From contig JACPGD010000447.1 in the NCBI GenBank assembly GCA_016182645.1, positions 1-35,111 on the forward strand: 35,111 nucleotides of DNA. Reading direction: 5' to 3'. The notes beneath the pieces are model-generated. The model was given only the letters and a program-made list of their open reading frames with translations. It made no database searches and was not told the DNA's origin. Position 1 is the stretch's first letter. Every line of letters begins with the position of its first letter. Positions 1 through 6,161 of the stretch are shown here, in pieces. Made by a program: the position numbers and the translations under genes. Source of the stretch: Candidatus Hydrogenedentota bacterium. Lineage in GTDB: Bacteria > Hydrogenedentota > Hydrogenedentia > Hydrogenedentales > JACPGD01.

Positions 1-132
1 GGGAAGAAAAGCGGAACGGACGGTCCCCCGCGAAACCGCCGTTAAGCGCCTTGCTCTTAGCGACCCTACAACGCTTTCCGGACAGCGAAAAGGAGAGTTT
101 TGTCCCTTGACACGGGGCCACCTAATGGGTGT

Positions 133-177
133 CCCTGATTATCCCCTGATTATCCCTGATTATCCTGAATTATCCCG
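133..177. repeat. Short tandem repeat, unit about CCCTGATTAT
   Basis: Four consecutive imperfect copies of a 10-11 bp unit (CCCTGATTAT, with variants CCTGAATTAT and CCCGATT) are visible. The last copies overlap the stop codon of the minus-strand membrane-protein gene. No function is evident. Confidence 0.7.
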
Positions 178-757
178 ATTTCTCCACATTTCCTCGCGAA
201 AGGGAGGAATCAAGGAGAACAAGCAGCAGGGCAATATTCAGATCATTTACTCCAAGTATTAAAGCGAAGAAGTAAAAGAATGTGCTATTCTCCATGTTCC
301 CGTGAACACGGAGCCATGCCAACACGATAAGCATTGCCAAGATTAGACCAATTAGTAAGTGGTGGACGCGCTTCTCGTTCAAAGCTCGATACGATAGCGC
401 AGCAAGGACAGCTGCCGAGCTCCCTCCTAATATGGCCACAAACCCGACAACCGGATAAACTTGTTCGCGCCACAGGCCATATGCGCTATACAGGGAAAAG
501 GTGGCGAGTAGGAGCAACCAAAGAACATAATTTGTAATCGATCCCTTGTGTGTTATGCGGGACAAAAGCAAATACCCAAACACCAAGACGGTGACTCGTA
601 ATATCATAGACAAGAAGTAATTAAGACCAAGTATGTTGGCGGCCAATCGAAGGCCGTGAAGGTGGCAAGCCCAAAAAACGAGAATCGCGTTGAATGCCAG
701 TTCTGTTGTCACACTCAAGACAATCCAACCACGCACGCTGGCTGCGCGCGCATTCAA
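170..757 (-). CDS. Hypothetical multi-spanning membrane protein
   Basis: The 195-residue product is almost entirely hydrophobic, with about six predicted membrane helices separated by short basic loops (for example the ITHKG and NEKRVHH loops), so it should sit in the inner membrane. I do not recognise a family. The start is a TTG at 757; a GGGAGG Shine-Dalgarno 5 nt upstream supports it, and no in-frame ATG lies near. It is the first of two minus-strand features next to a block of decayed mobile DNA, and its stop codon lies inside a short tandem repeat. The even hydrophobic pattern and good ribosome site argue for a real gene, but function is unknown. Confidence 0.65.
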   Translation of the reverse strand: MNARAASVRGWIVLSVTTELAFNAILVFWACHLHGLRLAANILGLNYFLSMILRVTVLVFGYLLLSRITHKGSITNYVLWLLLLATFSLYSAYGLWREQVYPVVGFVAILGGSSAAVLAALSYRALNEKRVHHLLIGLILAMLIVLAWLRVHGNMENSTFFYFFALILGVNDLNIALLLVLLDSSLSRGNVEKSG

Positions 758-806
758 AATGGCCTCCCGTCACTCAGTCCGTCCCTTCCGTATGTATAAT
801 CCTTGT

Positions 807-833
807 AAAATCTGGGGACGCTTCCCATATTTT
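807..833. repeat. Inverted repeat arm flanking the RAYT remnant (distal side)
   Basis: Read on the minus strand this gives AATATGGGAAGCGTCCCC followed by AGATTTT. The same motif in the opposite orientation occurs on the other side of the transposase remnant (1151-1165 continued at 1395-1403), with three mismatches over 24 positions. Such inverted palindromic repeats are the usual partners of REP-associated tyrosine transposases. Confidence 0.65.
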
Positions 834-836
834 GCC

Positions 837-1110
837 TCACCCCTCTTGCTCCTGGCTCCTTCTTCGCGGCCGGCCTGCTTTCTTGGACCGGACAGTCTTT
901 CCCAGGAGCGTTTCCAGCAAGTCGAGGAATACGGTTCGTCATCAGGCAATAGGCCCTGATGGCCAGCGCATGCTTCGCGGCATAGTGCAACAAGAGCTTT
1001 AGAAAGGTGTTGCGGTCCCCGTCCGAAAAGAAAACATCCTCCCGGCGGTTCCCCCGCTGCGTTACGTGGTAGGGCAGGTTGGGGACAACGATGCACGCAA
1101 TCCGAGGCAT
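837..1110 (-). pseudogene. REP-associated tyrosine transposase (Y1/TnpA_REP), internally deleted
   Basis: The N-terminal part from ATG at 1110 is a clear RAYT/TnpA_REP start (MPRIACIVVP, YHVTQRGNRREDVFF, then AYCLMTN). Right after CLMTN, where the HUH histidine pair (family NHVHL) should follow, the sequence jumps to the family's C-terminal tail, readable only in another frame: FLDLLETLLGKTVRSKK AGRPRR, ending at TGA 837-839. About 90 of the usual 220-250 residues remain. The HUH histidines and catalytic tyrosine are missing, so this copy cannot be active. It lies between inverted repeats typical of this transposase group. Confidence 0.8.
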
Positions 1111-1150
1111 GCCGTCAAGTATGCCGTAAGGGAGGAACCGTTTCAAGAAG

Positions 1151-1165
1151 AATATGAGTAGCGTC
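1151..1165. repeat. Inverted repeat arm of the RAYT element, split by a MITE
   Basis: AATATGAGTAGCGTC here, rejoined with CCCCTGATTT at 1395-1404, recreates the inverted counterpart of the repeat at 807-833. The interruption is the 222-bp element at 1166-1387, which therefore inserted later than the RAYT unit. Confidence 0.6.
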
Positions 1166-1387
1166 CCGAATGGCGCTAAGTTAAGCGTAAGTCATTCATG
1201 CGAAGCAACTTAGCGTCCTGCATCTGGATCGCGTCTTCTCATGCCCTCCGCACCGCCATTTTCACAATGCCTGCATGTATTGGGTCTGGCAAGGATCCGC
1301 TCCAGAAGGGCCGCGCCAATCGCCAGTGAAGGGAACTCGGCAAATCGTTAATTTGCAACGTGTTACGCTTAACTTAGCGCCATTCGG
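1166..1387. mobile_element. MITE-like 222-bp element with 25-bp perfect terminal inverted repeats
   Basis: The ends 1166-1190 and 1363-1387 are exact reverse complements over 25 bp (outer end CCGAATGGCGCTAAG). The element is bordered by the direct repeat TAGCGTC at 1159-1165 and 1388-1394 (8 bp if the next C is counted), which looks like a target-site duplication. The inside, about 170 bp, has no credible open reading frame. This is the structure of a non-autonomous miniature element mobilised in trans. I cannot name the parent IS family. It also accounts for most of the gene-free stretch 1111-1413. Confidence 0.8.
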
Positions 1388-1413
1388 TAGCGTCCCCTGA
1401 TTTCCGCCTGATT

Positions 1414-1572
1414 TCCGGCGTGACCGAAGCGGGCTGTAAGAACGTCGTTGGCATACGTCTCAGGCAATCCGGAATGGAATGGACGCTCGAAGGGGCAAAC
1501 AAGATCATCGCCCTGCGGTGCCTCACGCTCTCTCGCCGCTTTAATGACTACTGGGACCAGCGCGCTGCCTAA
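1414..1572 (+). pseudogene. C-terminal fragment of an ISKra4-family transposase
   Basis: Read in frame from 1414 this encodes 52 residues (SGVTEAGCKNVVG, then GMEWTLEGANKIIALRC, ending NDYWDQRAA and TAA). They match the last 52 residues of the intact transposase at 1740-3038 almost position by position, including the final catalytic-type Glu in the SGVxEAGCK block. Everything upstream of that block is gone. The 3' non-coding end (TAATTCCTAC...GACGCAGGCCC, 1570-1594) also resembles the end of the intact IS. It is a dead relative, not a fragment of the same copy, because it differs at several residues. Confidence 0.85.
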
Positions 1573-1630
1573 TTCCTACATTCCAGACGCAGGCCCGAAT
1601 TTCTTTCTCGTTGTGGGTCTGCGCGTCGGC

Positions 1631-1709
1631 TCGTCCGGGGTGTAGCAACCCCGGACTACTCCACGGTCAGTGCGCTGTGTCGTCCGGGGTGTGGCAACCC
1701 CGGACTACT
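1631..1709. repeat. Two REP-like hairpin repeats
   Basis: Two 30-bp copies (1631-1660 and 1680-1709), differing at one base and spaced 49 bp apart, each contain the perfect hairpin GTCCGGGG-8 nt-CCCCGGAC (1633-1656 and 1682-1705). The second copy runs into the target duplication of the adjacent IS, so the IS landed in or beside this repeat. Confidence 0.7.
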
Positions 1710-1739
1710 GTGGGGGGGCCTGCGTCATGAACGTAGGAA

Positions 1740-3038
1740 TTATGCAACCCGCTGCTCCCAGTATTCGTTGAATCGCCCGGAGAGCGTGACGCAGCGCAAG
1801 GCGATGATCTTGTTGGCGCCCTCGACGGTCCACTCCATGCCGGATTGCTTGAGTCGTTTGCCGATGACGTTTTTGCATCCGGCTTCGATCACTCCGGAAC
1901 CGATGAACAACCCTTGCTCCCTGAACGCCCGGTAGCGCATCTGTTCTTTATTGCCGTCGAGGTAGGCGAGTTCGCGGCGGGCGCTCCTATCTCCGTTTGG
2001 GTCTTTGGACAGCAAGGGACCGGCTTCCGCGAGGATGGATTCGATGTGCCCTTGGGCCAGCAGGCCCCACCAGCGCTCGCGGTAATGGGCCACGCGCTCT
2101 GGCTTGTAAAAGAGATCCTGACAGAGGTGGTTGAGGTGTTCCTTGGCGTGGTAGAAGTCGATGATGCGAATGGCCATGGGGAAATGCAGTTCCACGAGCT
2201 TCTTGATCCATTCGGCGGCATCCGCGAGAACGACCACGCGCTTGGCGCCGTAGAGACCGCGGCGAAGGGCTTCGGCATAGATGCGCCAGCCGAAGAGGGC
2301 GGTCTCCTCGATGGCGCCGGTGAACGTGGTGGAGGCGGGATCGCGGACAGGGCGTCCTTCCTCGTCGAGCGTCGTTTGCGTAAAGACACAGCCCAACTTG
2401 GCCTCGCGCGTTTTGGCGCTGCCGTCGGCTTGCTTGCCTTTACGTCCTTCGAGTTCCCGGGGGACCACGGGGATGCCTGTCCCATCCATCTCGATGTAGA
2501 GGGTCTCCATGGTCTTGGGGGTCTCGGGGGCAGGGGCCGGCGCAAAGCGCTGCCGCTCCCGCTGCCTTTGGTCCCAGGTGTCGATGTCGTGGCCCACGGC
2601 TTCGGCAATTCGCTCCGCGTCCTTGCGCGAGAGCTGCACGCCCGCCAGTTCCGCCAAGTCCTGCGCCACCTCTTGAAACGTTTCCTTCGACCCCAATCGC
2701 GCGGTTTGCCGGCGCAGGCCAGGAGAGCGGGAGGTCCCTACCACATCCAACGCTTCATCTGCCGGATAGCGGACAGACTTTTGGCAGAAGGGACAGTCGT
2801 AGCGCGCCCGGGTGTAGGCGGTGGGACCCAGCAAGCTCACCATGTTCCGGCGGCGCGGTCCGGTGCCGCGCATGCGCCGGTGGCAGTGGGGGCATAAAAC
2901 GGGGGTCTTGGGTTGGGCCTTGCCGACGGCCGACATGAACTTGCCCAGCATCTCGGCGCCCGCGGCCAACACCGCGCACCGGATGGCCTGCTCCACCGCC
3001 TCCAAGTCATGATCTGCCCGGCGCAAGGCTGCCCCCAC
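1740..3038 (-). CDS. ISKra4-family transposase (main frame)
   Basis: The 432-residue product is a DDE-type transposase of the ISKra4 family. Residues 49-85 hold a CxxC...CxxC zinc-binding pair (C49, C52, C82, C85). The catalytic triad candidates are D185 in EMDGTG, D273 in VLADAAEW and E385 in GSGVIEAGCK, followed by the family C-terminal block GMEWTVEGANKIIALR. The annotated start is a GTG at 3038 with no Shine-Dalgarno. The frame stays open upstream to the A9 tract at 3081-3089 (AQLAAEQNQEVARIV), so it is probably also or mainly made as a -1 frameshift fusion with the upstream frame. Its TAA lies inside the IS terminal repeat. Confidence 0.9.
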   Translation of the reverse strand: MGAALRRADHDLEAVEQAIRCAVLAAGAEMLGKFMSAVGKAQPKTPVLCPHCHRRMRGTGPRRRNMVSLLGPTAYTRARYDCPFCQKSVRYPADEALDVVGTSRSPGLRRQTARLGSKETFQEVAQDLAELAGVQLSRKDAERIAEAVGHDIDTWDQRQRERQRFAPAPAPETPKTMETLYIEMDGTGIPVVPRELEGRKGKQADGSAKTREAKLGCVFTQTTLDEEGRPVRDPASTTFTGAIEETALFGWRIYAEALRRGLYGAKRVVVLADAAEWIKKLVELHFPMAIRIIDFYHAKEHLNHLCQDLFYKPERVAHYRERWWGLLAQGHIESILAEAGPLLSKDPNGDRSARRELAYLDGNKEQMRYRAFREQGLFIGSGVIEAGCKNVIGKRLKQSGMEWTVEGANKIIALRCVTLSGRFNEYWEQRVA

Positions 3039-3046
3039 GATCCGGG

Positions 3047-3421
3047 CTACTTCCTGGTTCTGTTCCGCCGCGAGCTGGGCTTTTTTTTTACCTCTTCCCC
3101 CAGCGCGGGCGCGCCTGGCAGTTCCGCCAGCCGCTGCCCGAGCGCGATGTACTCCGCCGCCAGGGCTTCGAACTTCCGGCGCTGGGCGATTTCGTCAGCA
3201 AATCTCGGGGCCTCCTCCGCCCGCACCCGGACGCTGAAGTGCTTGCCCTTGAGCGAACCCTGCCACACGAAGTAAGGACCTTCCTTCCCGGTCCCCTCTT
3301 TGCGCTTGCGGCGCTCAGGATAGACCTGGGGACTGAGGGTGCCGCGGCGCATGACTTGAATCTGTCCCATTTCCAGCAGGAGTTTCTGCTGGCGCTCTGC
3401 GAGTTCCTGGCGTGTTTGCAT
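3047..3421 (-). CDS. IS-borne small ORF, DUF6788-like N-terminal transposase part
   Basis: The 124-residue product has a coiled-coil-like start (ELAERQQKLLLEMGQ), a central segment GPYFVWQGSLKGKHFSVRV and a helical end (FADEIAQRRKFEALAAEY). This is the layout of the DUF6788 proteins found beside ISKra4 and other transposases, although the Cys-rich part of DUF6788 is not present. It ends in VKKKPSS... encoded by nine consecutive A residues. A -1 slip there leaves the frame and enters the transposase frame. A Shine-Dalgarno-like AAGGAGA lies upstream of the ATG at 3421. Its separate function is not known to me; the likely role is the N-terminal segment of the fused transposase. Confidence 0.75.
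   Translation of the reverse strand: MQTRQELAERQQKLLLEMGQIQVMRRGTLSPQVYPERRKRKEGTGKEGPYFVWQGSLKGKHFSVRVRAEEAPRFADEIAQRRKFEALAAEYIALGQRLAELPGAPALGEEVKKKPSSRRNRTRK
3081..3089 (-). promoter_or_regulatory. A9 slippery tract for programmed -1 frameshift in the IS
   Basis: On the coding strand the sequence is GAGGTA followed by eight more A residues and GCC. In the zero frame this gives VKKK and a stop 11 codons on. Re-reading one A gives ...KAQLAAEQNQ, which stays open into the transposase. Such A runs support ribosomal -1 frameshifting or polymerase slippage in other IS families. Confidence 0.6.
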
Positions 3422-3441
3422 GGTAAAGTCTCCTTGGCTTA

Positions 3442-3463
3442 GGTGTATAACTCATTATACACC
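3442..3463 (-). promoter_or_regulatory. IS promoter -10 inside a palindrome
   Basis: GGTGTATAA and TTATACACC form a perfect 9-bp inverted repeat around CTCA. On the minus strand it contains a consensus TATAAT (3454-3459), about 33 nt before the ATG of the small IS ORF. The -35 is poor. The overlap of palindrome and -10 suggests an operator or self-limiting promoter for the IS. Confidence 0.45.
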
Positions 3464-3597
3464 AAACACAAGAAAACTCACCATCAAATTGAAACTCCTT
3501 CATTCATGACGCAGGCCCACTGTGGGGGCCGGAGGTGCAATGCACGGGCGAGACACGGTATTGTGCTGAGGAAGGTCTTCCTCCAGGAGCAACCCCC

Positions 3598-4905
3598 ATG
3601 GAAAAACTTGGGTGGCATAGTCTCGGCACTTCCTTTGACTGTGAATGCGGGTTGACGCATAGCCTGCCGATTGAGGCGTGCTATGTCGGCGAACAGGCGG
3701 CGGAGGAACTGGTGGAGTTTGCGCATGGGCGCTGCGGGGTGACGTGTCTGGCGGTGTCGGATGAAAACACCCGGGCGGCCGGGGGGGAGCGGTTGCTGTC
3801 GCTGCTGGGGATGCGCCACCTCCGCGTCGCGGAGCACTGTTACCCCGGCGCGGGTCTCGAGGCGACGGAGGAACGGGCAGGGGAGGTGGCGCGCGCGGGG
3901 ATGGAGGCCGACTTCTACGTGGGGATTGGCGCGGGGACGATCTCGGACCTGGTCAAGGACGCCGGTTCGCGGCAGGGAAAGCCGGTGTTGCTCTTTCCGA
4001 CGGCGGCGTCGATGAACGGGTACACGTCGGCAATTGTCGCGCTGAAGGTCCGCGGGCTGAAACGCACGCTGCCGTGCAAACCGGCGACCGGCATCTTCGC
4101 CGACCCGGCGGTCGCGGCGACCGCCCCCCCGCGCATGACGGCGGCGGGCGTAGCCGACTTCCTGTCGAAATGTTCGTCCGCCGCGGACTGGCGCGCCGCG
4201 CACCTCCTCCGCGGCGACTATTATTGTTCCCGGCCGCGCGAGTTCAGCGAAGGCATCCAGGAACAATTGTTCCAGCAGGCGCCGGCGATTGGGCGCGGCG
4301 AGCCGCCAGCAGTGCGGTTGACGCTCGAGGCGCTGCTCTTGTCGGGCTTCGGGATGGTGGTGGCCGGGTCGTCCGCGCCGGCGTCGGGAGGGGAGCACCT
4401 GTTGAGCCATTACCTCGACATGAAGCATGCGCTGTATGGGACGCCCAACGACTTGCACGGAATCCAGGTGGGCGTGGGGACAGTCTATACGCTGGGCCTC
4501 TGGGAAAGAGTGCTCCAGATGCGCCCGGAAGACATCGTTATCAAGGATCTGGTGCTGGCCCATCCGGCGCAAGATCAAGTGCGCCAATGGGTAATGCAGG
4601 ACTGGGGTGCCGAGGTGGGTGAGGAAGTGTGGGGGCAATGGGTCCAGAAGGCGCCCAGCCCACAGCAATTGCGCGGCGAACTCGAACGGGTCCGCCAGGA
4701 ATTGCCGCGTCTGCGCGCGGAACTATCCAAGGATCTGCAACCGGCGGCGCTGGTCGCGCGTTGTATAGAAGAGGCCGGCGGCCCGACCACGCCCGCGGGA
4801 ATGCACGCGCCTGTCGAGGAGTTTGAGAAAGCCATGAAGTACGCCCGTTTCCTGCGCAATCGATTCACCGTGCTGGACCTCGCGGCGGAGCTGGGGATCG
4901 CCTGA
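3598..4905 (+). CDS. egsA: sn-Glycerol-1-phosphate dehydrogenase (AraM/EgsA family)
   Basis: The 435-residue cytosolic enzyme should reduce dihydroxyacetone phosphate to sn-glycerol-1-phosphate with NAD(P)H, the archaeal-type glycerol backbone also used by some bacteria. Family blocks are clear: GIGAGTISDLVK (about 109-120, nucleotide binding), PTAASMNGYTS (134-144), PPRMTAAGVADFLSK with candidate metal ligand D187, and SAPASGGEHLLSHYLDM with H267. A third candidate ligand is H287 in DLHGIQVG. The ATG at 3598 is preferred because AGGAG lies 9 nt upstream; the frame continues further upstream but without a ribosome site. Its stop overlaps the next start by one base (TGATG). An IS sits directly upstream, so the native promoter may be displaced. 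Confidence 0.9.
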   Translation: MEKLGWHSLGTSFDCECGLTHSLPIEACYVGEQAAEELVEFAHGRCGVTCLAVSDENTRAAGGERLLSLLGMRHLRVAEHCYPGAGLEATEERAGEVARAGMEADFYVGIGAGTISDLVKDAGSRQGKPVLLFPTAASMNGYTSAIVALKVRGLKRTLPCKPATGIFADPAVAATAPPRMTAAGVADFLSKCSSAADWRAAHLLRGDYYCSRPREFSEGIQEQLFQQAPAIGRGEPPAVRLTLEALLLSGFGMVVAGSSAPASGGEHLLSHYLDMKHALYGTPNDLHGIQVGVGTVYTLGLWERVLQMRPEDIVIKDLVLAHPAQDQVRQWVMQDWGAEVGEEVWGQWVQKAPSPQQLRGELERVRQELPRLRAELSKDLQPAALVARCIEEAGGPTTPAGMHAPVEEFEKAMKYARFLRNRFTVLDLAAELGIA

Positions 4906-5966
4906 TGTCCGCCCTGTTCCTCGTAGTCGTCACCCTGGCCGCGCCCGCGGTAATTCCCGTCCCCGCCGCCCCTCCGGCCACCGCCGAAGTGGAAGCATTC
5001 CTTGGCGCGCATCCGGAGTTCCTCCACCATCACACGGGCTACTTGATCCATGTCCAGACGCACCCCGCTTTGGCAAGCGTCGAGCCGGACTGGTGGTCGC
5101 TGAACAGCTTCTCCGAGTTTTACACACGGGTGGCGCAGTTTGACGAGGCCCTGGCGCAAGACGAAAACGCACAGCGGGCATTTGACGCCTTTTATAGCGA
5201 GCTTGCGCGGGACGGTGAGTTGAAAGACGCCATCGGCGCGCTACAAGACCTCGAACTGGCCGATCCGAGCCCGGCGCGGGCGCTTCAGACGGCCCTCCAA
5301 TACTTCCGCTTGCATCCAGAGGTGGCGTTGCGTGCGCTCGAACGCGCCGCGGGCCTCGAAAGCCTGAACCACGTGGTGCAACCCCTGCGCGAATATGCCG
5401 AGCAACATCCCGAGGCTGTAGGCCACCTGCGCGACGCATTCCGCACGCTCGCCGCCACGCCGCAGGTGCAAGAGCGGCTGGCGCCTTGGTGGGCCTTCGT
5501 GGAGTCGAGCGCCGCCACGCCCTATCGCGATTTGCTGGATTACTTTGTCCAGCATCCCGCGCAGTTCTCGGTGTGGCACCAGCGCAACCTGGCGCTTGCC
5601 GCGGACCCGCATGCGGCGGAGTGGATCCGGTGGTGGGAGCGGCGCGTGCGGCGCAAACCCCAACTGGAGCGCGGGTATTTCGCCTATCTGGCGGCGACTG
5701 TTGGCGAGAATAAAGCCGCGGCAGGACCGGCGGGCGATTCCGGCAAAACCGTGGCAGAGCACTGGCCGCGGGCCGGTTCCCCGCCCCCATTGCCAGCGCT
5801 GCCTCCGGTGCTTCCTGAAGTTGTGGAAAGCAAGGAGCTACGCCCCTGGATCGAGCGCCCGCTACGCCCCGAGTTCCACCGTCCCGAATTGCCCGAGCGC
5901 CCGAACCGCCCCGCCCTGCGGGAATCCACGCGCTTTCCCCGCCGCCGGGAAGCGGGCCAGGAATAG
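4905..5966 (+). CDS. Exported hypothetical protein with HP-motif helical repeats
   Basis: The 353-residue product begins with a short hydrophobic, probably cleaved, signal (SALFLVVVTLAAPAVIPVPA). The body is helical and Trp-rich, and carries a recurring aromatic/aliphatic-x-x-x-HP motif at residues 36-37, 53-54, 137-138, 168-169 and 217-218 (for example YFRLHPEV, YAEQHPEA, YFVQHPAQ). That hints at a degenerate helical repeat fold. The C-terminal 80 residues are Pro/Arg/Glu-rich and probably disordered. The ATG overlaps the stop of the dehydrogenase gene, so the two should be translationally coupled and may share a process at the envelope. I recognise no named family. Confidence 0.75.
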   Translation: MSALFLVVVTLAAPAVIPVPAAPPATAEVEAFLGAHPEFLHHHTGYLIHVQTHPALASVEPDWWSLNSFSEFYTRVAQFDEALAQDENAQRAFDAFYSELARDGELKDAIGALQDLELADPSPARALQTALQYFRLHPEVALRALERAAGLESLNHVVQPLREYAEQHPEAVGHLRDAFRTLAATPQVQERLAPWWAFVESSAATPYRDLLDYFVQHPAQFSVWHQRNLALAADPHAAEWIRWWERRVRRKPQLERGYFAYLAATVGENKAAAGPAGDSGKTVAEHWPRAGSPPPLPALPPVLPEVVESKELRPWIERPLRPEFHRPELPERPNRPALRESTRFPRRREAGQE

Positions 5967-6015
5967 CCAGGTAAGATCACATGCATCACTCACCCGGTAG
6001 CGTTGGAAGTCTGCT

Positions 6016-6161
6016 TAGCAGTCCGTTGCAAAAGTCCAGAGAAGATAAGAGGGTAGCGTCCGGTCTCCGTGCCGGAGGTGAAATTTGGGGCAAATCCGCA
6101 ATGTCAAGTGACGCCCGGCACAGAGGCACGGGCGCTACAGGACTCTTGCAACGGGCTGTTA
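6016..6161. repeat. 146-bp imperfect palindrome (large hairpin element)
   Basis: Arm 6016-6037 pairs with 6140-6161 (3 mismatches in 22) and arm 6053-6075 pairs with 6115-6138 (a few mismatches and one gap). A spacer of about 39 bp holds the proposed sulfatase-like start codon. No target duplication is apparent. It looks like a dispersed palindromic element that landed at the gene's 5' end. Confidence 0.7.

Larger units (their letters stand above)
1716..3518 (-). mobile_element. Intact-looking insertion sequence, ISKra4 family
   Basis: The ends 1716-1741 and 3493-3518 form 26-bp inverted repeats with three mismatches (outer motif GGGCCTGCGTCATGAA). The 9-bp sequence ACTGTGGGG occurs directly outside both ends (1707-1715 and 3519-3527), consistent with a target-site duplication. 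Inside are two minus-strand reading frames, a small DUF6788-like ORF and the transposase, linked by an A9 run suited to -1 slippage. No internal decay is visible, so the 1803-bp element may still move. It ends about 80 bp upstream of the glycerol-1-phosphate dehydrogenase start. Confidence 0.85.

Noticed and set aside
754-1146. Continuous 130-codon reading of the RAYT region as an intact gene
   Set aside because: After CLMTN the sequence has no transposase similarity in this frame; the family tail continues in another frame, so it is a pseudogene.
1631-1709. Repeats considered as a CRISPR fragment
   Set aside because: Only two copies, each a self-complementary hairpin, with no cas genes; a REP-type repeat fits better.
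1845-2897. 350-codon plus-strand frame opposite the transposase
   Set aside because: Antisense shadow inside an intact IS.
3484-4668. 394-codon minus-strand frame opposite glycerol-1-phosphate dehydrogenase
   Set aside because: Arg/His-rich shadow with no motif; the opposite strand has a full enzyme.
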